Source: Tanytarsus gracilentus (taxonomy: Eukaryota > Arthropoda > Insecta > Diptera > Chironomidae). From it: a stretch of DNA of 64,000 bases. Positions 11,464 through 23,916 of the stretch are shown here, piece after piece. Below the pieces are notes generated by a model, which had not been told where the DNA came from, made no database searches, and saw nothing but the letters and a program-made list of their open reading frames with translations. Made by a program: the position numbers and the translations under genes. Numbering within the stretch: the first letter of the stretch is position 1; every line of letters starts with the position of its first letter. Where the stretch lies: the NCBI GenBank assembly GCA_038502055.1, contig JAXRKN010000042.1:3782001-3846000 (forward strand), written 5' to 3'.

Positions 11464-12971
11464 ATTTTTAGTAAAATAAACCTTCTGTGTACCCATCAAA
11501 AACTATGAAATAAAAATAAAAAATTAGGTCTTTTAGTTCTTTGAATCTAATTTGATATTAGAAATCTTCCTCGAACTTTTAATGTATTTCGTCAAAAAAT
11601 AGGAGAGCAGGTGTTAAAGTTTCATTTACAGAGAAAGGAAAAAAATTTAAATTTTCGTTTCACTTCAAAAATTTGACTTTTATTAGGAGCTTATTTTACT
11701 TATGCTTTACTCAAAACAATGAACGGTTAAAAAAGCTAAAATATTAATATTTTCAGTTTTGTTCTGCTTGATTTTATTAATTTGATATATTTTTCAATAT
11801 ATTTTAATTAGGTACCTTGAAACAATTTTTTTCCGAAATTTTCCGTCGAAGTATTAAATATGAATTCTCGAGTAGGGTGGTAGTTTTTTTAGAATTTTTG
11901 CTCTCTTCCATGCAACTGTTCTTCTCTACAGAGGTCCGAAAAGACCGTTAATCATAAAAAGAACGACTTATCATATTATAGTAAATTTATTAAAGAGTAT
12001 AAAATGAAAATATATTTTCATTTCTCTTCAAACATATGTTTGTTGAAAATGAAATTTGTTCATCATTCCTAATCAAACCTTTAAGACAAGACAAAAACGA
12101 CATCATTTTAATGATTTCGTACAAAATTCCTGCAAAAAGAGAATTTTAATGCTTTGATTTATCTACATGATGTTGCATTGCAGGGTGGCTTGTAGACAGA
12201 AAAATATCGATATTTAATTACTATTAATGCATCACCAGTTATATCAGCAGCAACTCATATTTCGCAATCATATCAAATTACTCTTCCTGAAATGCGCATT
12301 CATAGTTCCATTTTTATTGATGCGCATCTGGTTCAATTGAGTTATCATGAAGAGATGAAAGTCTCAATGAAATTATTTTGTAAAGGGCATAAAAAATATC
12401 ATCATTGTTCCATTTACTTTTAATAATTTCTGTGGTCGATTGTGGTGAATTTCTATGTTTATGGCTAAATGTCATTTAAATAGGGTCGAGACTGATGCAA
12501 TAAACACGTCAAAAACCTTCGAAATTACTTCAACATATGGCGTTTTTTATCTTTTTTTTAGAAAGAAGAGTCTAAATGTGATAATTTTTTATTAAAGTCA
12601 AAGGGGATAGATGTGTAATGTTGTTGTTGCTCTCAATACACATCATCATTTATATGTTTAAATAGGTATAGAGGGAATTAAAAGCACAATAACAAGTAAC
12701 AAGTCGAGTGGATATTTTTGTGCACCCCTGTTGACTATTTGAAGTGTGTGATCGCATTTAATTACTTGATTGCTGTTAAAAGTCTTATAATAGATTGGAG
12801 GAGAAATTAAATTTTATTTCAAACCAAAAAATAAGAGCATAAATGATAATAACCTAAATTTTTGTTTCCTGCAATTAGAAATTATTCAATTGAAAAACAT
12901 ATTTCATTTTAGAAATTAAATTTCAAAGCAACTGATTTTTTTCATTTGGTATCAATGTAATGCCTTAGGTA

Positions 12972-13150
12972 TTAAAAGAAGGAGCGCCATTGAAATTAAA
13001 ATAATTTTTGGTTTCAGATTTGAGACTTTCATTTGTAATTTTGAAGAAATACCATCTACAAAAAAGACTAAAGCGTCAATTTCCTGATTAGCCTTTTTTT
13101 GAAGCATGCAATTAAATTAATACAAATTTATAATTCATTTACGTAATATG
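12972..13150 (+). pseudogene. Copied fragment of the Sirt2 3' end
   Basis: This segment matches 5630-5815 in the same orientation. It keeps the last Sirt2 codons (frame reading ...PLKLK then stop, against PLKL-stop in Sirt2) and the adjacent 3' UTR, including an identical run (about 28 nt) around CTACAAAAAAGACTAAAGCG and the GAAGCATGCAAT motif. Directly after it, 13158-13207 matches 6926-6976, so the roughly 1.1 kb that holds core A is absent here. Upstream Sirt2 coding sequence is not recognisable. It is a DNA fragment, not a working gene. Confidence 0.8.
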
Positions 13151-13157
13151 ATTTTAA

Positions 13158-13207
13158 ACTCGCTGAGGACATTTTAGATTTTGAGAATTTTCATTCGATG
13201 TCATTAG
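13158..13207 (+). repeat. Direct copy of 6926-6976
   Basis: About 50 bp with few mismatches, including ACATTTTAGATTTTGAGAAT, repeats the sequence that lies downstream of core A. Together with the Sirt2 tail copy it shows a second, core-A-less version of the Sirt2 downstream region. Confidence 0.75.
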
Positions 13208-14181
13208 ATTTAAGACGAACTTAGTTTAAGTATCTTGTTTCGATCTTTATACCTGAAAATCTTATTATAAAAAAATCTAACGATTTTTTACTCAATACAC
13301 TTTTATTTTATGAAATTTTATGGTAAATATTTCGTTCTGTAATTTTAACAAGGCAAAAAAATAAAAATTTCACTTAATGATCCTGATTCTTAATTAATTA
13401 ATTATTTTTTTGATTTTTTTTATGAATTCATACATTAAATTTTAAAATTTCCTTTGTTTAGTTTTTCCTGAAGCGACATATTTTGTTTATAATTGATGAG
13501 AAAAAAATTTCTTCATTTTATTTACAGTTTTGTTTCACTGGAATTTATTCACAATTCAATTTTGTGTAAAGATAATAATTTAAAAGTCGCTAAAAATTTA
13601 GCATTTAAAGTTTTAAATTAATCTATAATTCTTTACTTTGCTCAAAATAAGGTCCCAACCTAAAATTAATTGCTTCCAACAATTTTTTTCTCAAAATAAC
13701 ACCGACTCAAGCTCATTATCATCGGTAATTAAGAAGAAATAAAATAAAATTTACCAAGCCATTTCTTTTTATATTCATTGTACTACTCGACTTAATTTAA
13801 ATTTACAACTTTGTTTTTAGTTTTTTGCCTTTTACTTCGTGTGGATCCTAAGGAAGAAAAAAATGTGTGATAGCAACAGCAGTAATTTTAATTAATTCCA
13901 ATGTCATTTTAATTAAACGGTCACGTGTGTCAGCTTAAACATCTGTCGTATGTTGACAATTTTATTCATGTTTTAGAAGAAACAAATTAGAAATAGAAGC
14001 ACTTTAATTAGTTCAAACAACTTTTGCACTTTTATTTATCGCTTAGAAAAGAAGCCCTTTGTAAAGAGTTGTTCTTTCTAACAACTCTCGCTGTGTTGAT
14101 TTTAAATTGTTTCTGCTTTATCAAGTACGGCCTAGGGATGAATTAATTTCAGCCAAGTTCCAATTTTTCTACCGTATTATT

Positions 14182-17100
14182 CTAAACTATCGATGTCAAT
14201 TGTTGCCTCGGTGGGCTGCTGCTCCTCGAATAATTAATGTAATGTGTTGGTTGAACGAAATTTTGACCTTCGTGATATAAAACTGGAACTCGAACCAAAC
14301 GTTGAGCGGCATGAGCCATGTTTGCCATATTACTGTAAGATATTCAGCTTAAAATTAGACATTTATGAATATTTTTTAACTTACGCTGCTTCTAATTCAG
14401 CTGCCAGTTGCCGTTTCCATCTTTTAAGGGAACAAAAAATAAAAAATTATAGAAACTTGAATGGTATTTCAGGAGTTTTTTTTCTTAAAAAATTGAACGG
14501 TTTAAATTTTTCAAGTTTTTTTTCTTTTATTACTTTATAAAAAATACTCACTTATTTCTCCTATTTTGAAACCTGAGAGGATTTTATATAAAAAAAATTA
14601 AATTAAATCCGAAGAAATAAGAGCGCAATTTGAAATTTTATGCAAAATTGCACTTATATATTATAAAGCATTTAAAAAAAATCTCAAATCTGTTTAAAAA
14701 AACTCACCATATTTTCACTTGAGTTTCTGTCAGTCGTAACGATGCAGCAAGACCGGCTCTTTCGGAGGAACTTAGGTATCTGTTTAGGAGTTTAGGGGTT
14801 GAGTTAAGGGGTGAGATTGTTTTCAATCAAATTTCGATTTACCGCTTGAGATCGAATGTCGATTCCAGCTGGAAAACTTGAGCGCGTGAAAATACTGTTC
14901 GAGTTTTTTTCTTTCTTTTGTTTTGTAGAGAATTCGGCGATGCATTTTCGTTTGTTCTTCCCTCCGTGCTATCTTCGTCGTCTTCTTCTTCTATGATTTC
15001 ATGATCATCGTCTGACTCAATGCCCTCTTTTTGACCTAAAAATGCAGGATGAGGTTGCGGTGACTTCGAAGACGCCGAAGGTGGTGGTGTCAATGATGGC
15101 GATGCATTATCTTGATCGTGTGTTGAACTTTCTGGAATTTAAATTTCTCACGTTACATTTGATTGTTCAGTTTGTAATTTGCAAGCACCTCTAGACACAT
15201 TTTACTGAATTGAGCGCGAAACCTTACTAGTTAAGACTCTTAAAAAAGGGTTAAAAATATTGTCGTCAAAAGAGTAAAATAATCCTATTAAGCGTGTACT
15301 TAACTTGATTTTTATGTCGAGTGTGCACACTCGTCAGAGACAATTGACAAGCAAATGCTTTTCTTAAAAACATGCACGAGTAATTAAGCAAATAATGTAA
15401 TTTGATCATGTAAGACAACTAAACTTACCATTTGATGGACTGTGAAAAGACATTGTTCTTTGCGTGGCTCCTGATGACCATGGAAAACCGGTAGGATAAA
15501 GCGCCGCCGCATATCGATTAGCTATTGCACCCCAATGCGATATAAATCCAAGTCTGCAAAGTAAAAAGTAAAAATTTAATAAAATTTCCATTACAATAAT
15601 TTTTGAGGATGTGGTGTGAAAATATTGGTAAATACCCTTATTTAAACTCTTTCAAAGAATTTATTGAATCGTGAAAAGTATACTTATGAGTGATTATTAT
15701 ATCGTAAAGTTGGTCGCAATTTTACTATATGCTGAACAGTTTAGGTTAGTTTGGTTTTTGAAGCATATAATAAATTTTTAAATCTCTTTGTTAAATTTAT
15801 TAATCACCGATTAGGATTTAATCCTAATCCAATATAATTTTGATACTTGAAAAATTGTAATATCAATGTAAAGGTGTTAACATTCACATTGAGAACATCC
15901 GCTAGCTCTAATTAATTTTTCAAAAGACGAGGGGAATCGACCACCGGAAGTAGACGATAAATGAAAAATTTCCGGTCAACACACTTTATGTGGGGAAAAA
16001 AGAATTTTAATTATTTAGTGATGTTTAATTTTTATGGCCTTATGGGTGGATCTTATAAATAAAAATATTTTTTATTCTCATTAAAAAAAATAATTACAAG
16101 GAAATTGCAACAAAAATTGACCATTAAGAAACAATAAATAGTCCAGAATCGAAATCGTCATTCTTCTAAGTGGGAAATTGACGATTAAAAAGTTTTTCAG
16201 TCAAATTTATTTCTTTCACACAAAATTTTCGTTTACATTCATGATTTGAAATTATTTTTTATCACCACAAAAAAATCAAATCAATTTAATGAAACCCTTT
16301 TTATCCTAATGGTACATTAAACATTAATTTCTTGTCATCATTTTAACGGAAAAGGGGCTTCTTTTAATGCGAGAGTGATTAATTTTCCTCTTTGCGGGTG
16401 AGGATGAAAAGAAAGAAAAATCATGATGAAATTGCATGAATACTCAACACATGTTGCCTTGTATTATTATTATTGTCCTCCCTCTCGTTTTGCAATAACA
16501 TTTATAAAAGAGATGAAGAAATCAGAATTTCCCTTTGTGAATTTTTTAATAGAATTCGAATTGATTTTTTTTATTTGTGTTTAAGATGAATGGAGGGATT
16601 AACAGAGATGCACATTTCATGATCATTTTATGACCAATTTAATTTAGACTATAAATGACGACTGGCGGGTTAATTAATGGAGCACGCGATCATAATTTTT
16701 TCCAACCACGATTGTTATCGCCTTATTTATCCCTAACGGACAGTAAAGTAATAATCTCTAACTAATTTTTCATTTTTCTGTTTAAGTTTTATCGTATTGA
16801 AATCATCTCGTGGAACCGCACACACTTCATAATGAAAGTCAGAAAATTAATTTTTACTAAAACCAACAAACAATGCGCGAGCACAAAAGGATATCCAAAA
16901 AATAAATTATGTGCAGTTCGTTGTAAGCGAGGGATCGAAAATTAAATGATTAAAAATGTAGAGCGAAGGAGCGAAAATAATAAAACGAAGAAGAACAAAG
17001 GAGAAAAGAGTGAGCTCGTATAACTGCCTAAGTGATTATCGGCTCGTTATGCAATTTCACAGTTTTCTTATTGCGCTTCCTTCTGTATATGCTCAACAAG

Positions 17101-18171
17101 ATATGAATTATTATATAGGATCATTAAGTAAATTGTATTTCCACTCTCTTGAGTAATCCGATTATCTCTCAATAAAATATCGTTTTTTAGAGTCGAGCAT
17201 TTTGTAATTATAAATTTAATTTAATTTTAAGACAAAGCAAAGGTCTGCGGAAAAATAAGGAATATAAATAAAAATTGCTCGAAAAAAGTTTCATTAAGTT
17301 TAGTTAACTAAGTATAGTGTTGGTTGCAATAAAAGACCCTGAAATACAAAAAAGCAAGAGAACATTGTCGGTATTCCCACAAAAGTGCCGAAAATAAGAG
17401 ATTTCTAGAGTGTTAAACCTCAAGCACTTACACAATAAAAATTCGTAGAAGTTTTAAGAAGCTTTTCAGGGTTCCTTTCATTAGCTAACGATAACAAATA
17501 CAATAGAAAAGAGAATAAGCTAATTTAATGAGATTTAAATCGCAAAGAAAGCCACTTAAGAATTTATTTTTTGAGACATTCGATCCGCTACAAAGTCGAT
17601 TGTTTGCAACTTCGCGGGTTTCTGATTTCACCGACGGTAACTAAATATTTTCTTACCTGGAAATCATGGCAGCATCCTGAGAGCCATTAATAGGGAATGA
17701 AGGGACTGGTGCAATCATTTTTTTAGAATTTGGAGAGTCTTGTCGACTGAGAATGCTGGATATCGAGAAGCTAGTAAATCCAGTTTGTGGCGTTGTAGTT
17801 GATGGCGAAAATTTTGAATTAAAATTATTGTTATTTGTCTCTGGTGTACACGGTGGACTCAAGCGTCCACATTCACTTATATGATTTTCCTTATTACTAT
17901 TTAACAGACCATTGCTTATGTGACTATTATATTGATTATTTATTAAATGAGCACTGTGATTCTGGAGATTTTGGAGAGTAGAGGGTGTAAGATTGGCGGT
18001 TGTTGTGAGCAATGAAGCTGCAAGAGTTACAGCAGCAGTTGAAATTATTGGTGGCGAGAGCTTCGATCGTTTTGGATAGCTCGGTGCCTCGTCATCGGTA
18101 GTATTTGCACCACTTGGTTCCGGGCTCGAAACTACATCGATTTCAACATCTACTTCGTCATAGGAAGACAT
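14182..18171 (-). CDS. Hmx: Hmx, NK-like homeobox transcription factor
   Basis: Join on the minus strand 18171-17657, 15553-15429, 15131-14843, 14779-14708, 14572-14552, 14420-14385, 14332-14182; 402 aa. All junctions keep frame. It is a DNA-binding regulator of the HMX (H6/Nkx5) family, used in head and nervous-system development. Seen: an eh1-type Groucho-binding motif FSISSIL (135-141), an acidic run before the homeodomain, the homeodomain at 287-346 with HMX-specific RYLSSSERAGLAASL and WFQNRRNKWKRQL (W48, Q50, N51 intact), and the family's downstream NMAHAAQRLVRVPVLYH block. Introns split homeodomain codons 24, 48 and 55, and the exon between codons 48 and 55 is only 21 nt. Intron 2 contains duplicated block C. 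The start is the first ATG of a long open exon. Confidence 0.93.
14552..14572 (-). other. Hmx: 21-nt Hmx microexon encoding FQNRRN
   Basis: It is flanked by CTCTCAG on the acceptor side and GTGAGT on the donor side. It completes Trp48, encodes the six residues FQNRRN of recognition helix 3, and leaves two bases for Lys55. Without it the homeodomain lacks its base-contacting residues, so it must be included for DNA binding. Confidence 0.9.
15158..15346 (+). repeat. Duplicated block C in Hmx intron 2, inverted partner 23743-23916
   Basis: The reverse complement matches 23743-23916 with shared landmarks AATTGTCTCTGAC, AGTGTGCACACTC, AAGGTTTCG, TAAAATGTGT and GCAAATTACA at comparable spacing. 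Overall identity is roughly 70-75% with small gaps. The copy inside the Hmx intron lies just upstream of exon 3; the partner lies outside the gene and has no exon next to it. Confidence 0.8.
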
Positions 18172-19180
18172 TTCATTTATTTTAATCCAATTTCACTTTT
18201 TCACTTTTAATCCACAATTGAAAAAATATCCATAACAAATTTTGCACAATTTTTTTTATTTCCGTTCTCTTCAACGTTCAATTGGTAAATGTTGATCACA
18301 AAAATCAGACAAGAGGAAATTTACAAGTCGATTTCAGTAACAACACGATTAACCTTTTTAGCTTGATTGTTCTCTCTGATTATGTGTGTGTGTGTGTGTG
18401 TTAAATGCTTTTTTCGTGCTACTAAACTCTCAAGCAAGGAATTAAATGAAAATTTATGGAGCAAGCGAGTAAAAATTTGCTACAATGGAAGAATATAAAA
18501 AAATACTTTTTTACTGTTTGCGTTGCCGACTGTAAATGATCCTTGTTTGGGTAGAGAAGATATTTTAGAGTGCTTCGTTTTTTCAACCCCACTTAAAAAC
18601 GTAAAAATACATAGATTTGAAAATGTATGAGTGCTCTGCGCAATAACCAATCGTTTAAGGGCGTTTCCTTCTCCTTTTCACCCCTCTTGTCGAAGATTGT
18701 GTCTGTGGTGGTTCACAAGCGATTAAAATATGATGGCTTGCTTTGCTAAACCAAACTAGAACAAAAATTTCTCTAGCGCATGATGTGAAGGTGAACAATA
18801 AAAAGTTTTTCTCTAATAAAAGCCACTAAAAATCGTTTTTGTAGAGTGGCTGTTACTGTGTTATAATCACTTTTTGTATGCAGACGGTTTTGGGATTGTA
18901 AGAGTCCTCTTGGTATGAGAACGATATATAAATGAATATGCTCGGGAAATTAAAAAAGTGTAAATGCTATTTTTGTTTTTGTTTGTTTTTTAAGTGTGAC
19001 TATGCCCTCATCTATACTGAAATGAAAAAGAGAACACAAGCGGCCTCAATGGGGTAATTTTGAAAAAAAAATAATAAATTGTGCTAATTTAATTCCTTAA
19101 AAACCAACGTAACTTTTTAATTTCGTATTTACATAGGTAGACATGTTTTTATTTAAAATCACATATAAACAAAACCAATT

Positions 19181-19992
19181 ATAGCTCCGCTATATATTAA
19201 TTTTGGATTTCTCCAAAACCAGTTTTCGGCCCCTAGTGCCAAGACACTACCTTGTACAATATCAAAATATATACTCAAATGATAGGCCTAGTCAAACCCT
19301 ACAAACTGGCGAAAACAGATTTGAAATCGGTTGCTCCTACGAGGAGTTAGAGCCATTTAAGTCATCTTACTTTCTTACTTTCTCACTTTCTTACGATCTT
19401 AGTGGGCGGCATATCTCAAGAACGGCTGGTCGGATTTGACTCGGGTTTGTAGCTAAAGATCGGGTTTTGGCTCTAGTTGTGCAAGAAGTATTTTGTTTTG
19501 AGGTACGACCCTCCAAGGACCGTCCGTGGATGTAAAAATGTCCTTTTTCATACAAATTTTCTCTTATATGGCTTCATGGGTATCGTTGAACTCGTAATTG
19601 CATCAGGAATCGATTGAAATTGACGATTTTAGAGGAATGTCCATCATGGACGGCCAGGAGTGCCACTAATGTCCATTTTTCAGAACTATACCTTCATGGG
19701 TATCGTTGAACTCGTAATTGCATCAGAAATCGATTGACATTGACGATTTTTGAAGAATGTCCATCATGGCCGGCCAGGAGTACCACTAATGTCCATTTTT
19801 CAGAACTATGGCTTCATGTATGTCGTTGATCTCGTCATTGCATCAGGAATTTATTGACATTGACGATTTTTGAGGAATGTCCATCATGGTCGGCTAGGAG
19901 TGCCACTAATGTCCATTTTTCAGAAATATGGGGTACTAATCTAAGACAGCGGAGCTATTGGAAATGGCAACGCCGTTTGCAGACCCATCTTG
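19181..19992 (+). mobile_element. Non-autonomous repeat element with terminal inverted repeats
   Basis: ATAGCTCCGCT at 19181-19191 is mirrored exactly by AGCGGAGCTAT at 19948-19958. Between them lie GC-richer sequence and three 120-bp tandem units. Similarity to a relic at 51583-51608 continues past the right inverted repeat (TATTGGAAATG), so the true right end may be nearer 19992. No open frame of transposase size and no clear target duplication are visible. Degraded relatives occur at 8731-8812 and 25425-25612. I cannot name the superfamily. Confidence 0.7.
19573..19930 (+). repeat. Three 120-bp tandem units inside the element
   Basis: The motif TTCATG(G/T)(G/A)TATCGTTGA recurs at 19573, 19693 and 19813, an exact 120-bp period. 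Shared internal markers are TGACGATTTT, AATGTCCATCATGG and CCACTAATGTCCATTTTTCA. Units differ at a handful of positions. Confidence 0.92.
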
Positions 19993-21146
19993 TTTTTATT
20001 TTAAATACGCTTTAAAAAATTTATTAATAAGTATAAATTTTAATACCCTTCCCTTAAAATATTTAGAAATAATAAAAGTCAAACAAAATCAGATTTAATA
20101 TTAAACACGAGAGTAAAAAACTTTTTGGCCTAATCTCATTTCCAACATCATTGATCTATTTCAGACATCGAAGCATACATGATTCGATAAAATGGAGAGA
20201 GAACATTTTCTCGCATTCTTAGCTAAAAGCAAAGTTTTTCTTTTTATTGAAAATGGAGTTTCGAGAGAAAGTTCATGAATCGATAAAATAAACTTCGAGC
20301 CAAAATGCTTCGTTTATGCTCATGTATCGATTTATTTATCAACCCCGAAGAGTATTTAGAATACTTACCCATGAGAGATAAGAGCAGCAGAGAGTGAGAT
20401 ATGTAGAAAGAAAGTAATGGAAAGTGGATTAAATCTCTTGTTGAAATTATGATCCTTTTTGTTGAAGGGTCACTTTTTACTCGCCTCCGAAGGTTGAGCA
20501 AAAAAGGTTTTTCAACTGGTAGCAAATTGTTTTATTATTTTTATCTTATATCGGTAAATTGGCATCTCAAACTGTTACAACTCACCCTCAATATGTTCGT
20601 TATATTTTTTTACAGTTATCCTCACAGTTGATTAAATTGGCTCCAGGTGCGGCTTGTTGGCTAGACACAGGAGATACATGATGAGAAAAAATTAACAAAG
20701 TGCTGCATGGATAAAAATTATTTCAATAATAATCCGAAAATTATTCTAAGTTGTGCCAAATTACAATTTTTGCGTTCCGAAAATATTAATTCTATAATTT
20801 TGTTCATTTAAAATCCAACCCTCAGATACCAACAAAACATTCATGCAGAAATATGCACCTACGATATTTTGAAAATAAATTCTTTTACTGTTTTTAAAAC
20901 AAATAAATTTCAATTAAAATTAAAAATACTTTTCAGTGGTGAATCCCATTTGCATGGTGATAAAACGTGTCCCAAAACTCAATTTCCTTTCAAGAATTAA
21001 AGCCTATCTATTTATTTAATACCAAACCAATAATTTTATTAAAAGCATATATTTTTTGAACAAATGCATGCATTTCGATGCAATTTAGTTGCAAAATGAA
21101 ATTTCGAAAGGTCTGAAATGGATTAAAATGAAAATCTGTTATTGTT

Positions 21147-21593
21147 TATCGCAATTATATTTTCATCATCATCATCGCAGCACTAACAAATCATCATTAA
21201 CTGTTTTCACCAGATATTTTGAGAACCCTCGATGTTCCTTTTTTTTTACACTTTACGATGTTTTAAATTTGTTTCAGTTCACACTTAAAAATGTGATTTT
21301 TATCGAGATTTTAGGGAATTACTCTGTCGGTTTTTTTCATGTTTTGCTCCACATTTGCATTAAGCAGCTTTGTAGTCATATGTCCTGAAGTGTCTTTAGA
21401 AAATCAACAACTAGCACCTCCTAATACGACAGAGACCATTCCTTAATGGACCGCCAGAGTCTTTTGTTCGAGATGGCAATGTTTACGCATTTATCTGTCC
21501 TTAAATTCCATTTTTCAATACACCAAACATAAAGAGATCATTTGAGGTTCTCTTCTTCTGAGCTATTAACAATGCAAATTGAATTTCTGAAAG
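21147..21593 (-). repeat. Core A, inverted partner of 6244-6691
   Basis: This is the other copy of core A, read on the minus strand, about 98% identical over its length. A 99-codon open frame at 21089-21388 overlaps it only by chance: in the other copy a length change in the A/T run shifts that frame. Confidence 0.9.
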
Positions 21594-23742
21594 TTTAAGA
21601 GCTACCTTACTTAAAGATGATTTCATTGATTCAACGTAAAGTAAAAATATTTCAGAAGACTTATGAAAACAAATAAAAGATTAAAGGATCATTTATTATT
21701 GCTACTTCGATTGTAGTTTTTAAATAGTTCTTCTTTTATATTCTTGAATATAAAAAAAATCACTTCAATGTACTATGTGCATTCAAAAAGTGCGCTTTTA
21801 TAAAAGATCTTTAGACCACCAAAGAGAGATACTTGATACATCAAAAGTCGCTCGATTCTTTTTTACTTATAGTTATAGAAATCTTTAATTTCAAAACAAA
21901 AGTGGTGCATCCCCAAGTAATCAAAGGCGGACGAGTATGTCTAAAGTTTAAATTGTGTAGGCAATTGGAATGCAGTCGAGTAGAAAATATGAAAAGATTC
22001 ATTTTTGTTCGGATTTTCGGCTTATCTCATTGATGATTGAAAACAACAGTAGAGAGAGAGAGAAAACAAAAATATCGGTGCCTGGCGGTATTAAGCGAAA
22101 CAAGTTATGGGAATTGAGATTGAGGCACTCGGTAGCATTTTCACGGCAGGGAGTTTCAATTTACTGTTGCTGATCCTTAATTGTCATGCATGCTCTCATG
22201 CACACTTATTGTTGCCATGATACGAGCCATTTGTTATTTTAAGTATTTCCCAATTAAAATTCTTCCTTTTTTGATAGTTTAACAATTCATCTTCATAGGT
22301 TTTTACTCTCGTTCCTGAATAAAATATAATGGAAGCGAAATAAGAGACGGATTAAGAACTTTTTGAAACACATGAAAGAAGAGAAAATGGAAGTGAAACG
22401 CCATAAGGGAATTCACTGCACTTAATATACTCACATTTAGGATAAAGTAAATAAATTGTATTTTGTTTCAGGGCATCAACTTAATGGTCCAAATCATGTG
22501 ATGTTTTTATATGTCGGTAGATGTCATTAAGGAATCAAATTCACCCTTCTTTATCAATTTTTTGTCGACAATATTAGTATTTAGTATTTTTTGTTTTATC
22601 TCGAATGCTATCAAGAACTTGAAAAAAAAAACTTTTTGTGCAAATTTGCTTCAGTTCATCTCAATTCGGTTTAAATTTTTATCAAATTTTGAAAATTCGG
22701 TTTGAATTTTGAGAAAAAGAAAACATATTTTTGTTATTTCAATTGTATTGAAAAAAATCCGACCGACGCACAAAAATTAAGTTTTTAATATGAAATCCAA
22801 TGAATAAATCAAAACATTATCAACATATTCTCGATTGTTAGACGGCTCTAAGTGACTAAGAGAGGGTGAAATTGAAGAGAATAGAGTAAGATGAAGCGAC
22901 TTTAATACAATCATTAAATAACTCATGAAAGCATGAAACCAGAAAACGAGGCATTAAGTAGCAATAACTGAGTTTTCCCCTATAAATATTTTTACTTTTC
23001 CTGTCGAGCTGTGATAACAAGGGAGAGCAATCCCCTTGACACATAATTGGTGTGTCGTTTAAATTTTTTGGACAGATTCATTTTTATTAATTAAATAATG
23101 ATATAAAAATATAACCCGAATAAAATAATAAAAATGTACAAAATGATTCATCGAAAACAAATTTTAACAAACCTGAAAAAGTGTTGCTTTTGAATGATTG
23201 GACAATCAATATATCTTTTGAAAAGAAAAATTCTTCTAATATAAGCTTAGTTTTATATTTTATTTAAAACTGAAATTTGGATACTTTTTGGTGTTTTCTT
23301 AAAGTCTCTAAAATCATTTACATGGACTTTTTGCCAAATCTAAAAATTTAGAAATTGGTCAAAAAATTATAAAGTTCCAACCTTTTGAAGTTTGAGGGTA
23401 ACAAATTTTTGATTAAAATATTCAAAGTTACAATTACAAACAAATTATTTTAAATAATTTAATCATTAAAACCTTTTAAGGTTCACATATAAGTTTTTTG
23501 AGAGGATATTTATGACTAAGAAATTCTGTTGGATGTTCAAAACAGTTCTAAAAGATAAAAAATTTCTATAATAGAACCACGAGTGGGTTTTGAAACATTT
23601 TTTAAAGTAGCTAAGTGCAGTTTTAAACTATTTTGCAACATTATACACACGACACGTATGTTTTAATCAATAAAGAATGAAATTTTTAGAACTAACATAG
23701 CACGCTCATTAAAGCCATAAAGTTTCATTACAATTTTTTACA

Positions 23743-23916
23743 AATTGTCTCTGACCAGTGTGCACACTCAACATAAAAAATCATGTAAGTTCCATGCATA
23801 ATTAGATTATTTGCACAACGTCAATATCTTTAACTCTTTTAAGTGACAACTGCTAAGGTTTCGTATTCACTAAAATGTGTTTCCTGCAAATTACATACTG
23901 AACGATCAAATGTAAT
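23743..23916 (-). repeat. Block C, inverted partner of 15158-15346
   Basis: A diverged copy (about 70-75%) of the part of Hmx intron 2 next to exon 3. The sequence that follows on the plus strand shows no trace of Hmx exon 3, so only the non-coding part has survived or was copied. Confidence 0.78.

Larger units (their letters stand above)
5659..14181. other. Gene-free flank of Hmx (downstream side)
   Basis: No convincing protein or RNA gene is visible in about 8.5 kb. It contains duplicated core A (6244-6691), core B (9600-10375) with its diverged flank (10376-10900), a copy of a short GC-richer repeat (7015-7090), a degraded copy of the 120-bp-unit repeat (8731-8812), a 31-bp tandem duplication (11402-11463) and a copied Sirt2 tail (12972-13150). 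Long gene-free flanks and many TAATTA-like homeodomain sites fit a regulatory domain for Hmx, but that is inference. Confidence 0.6.
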
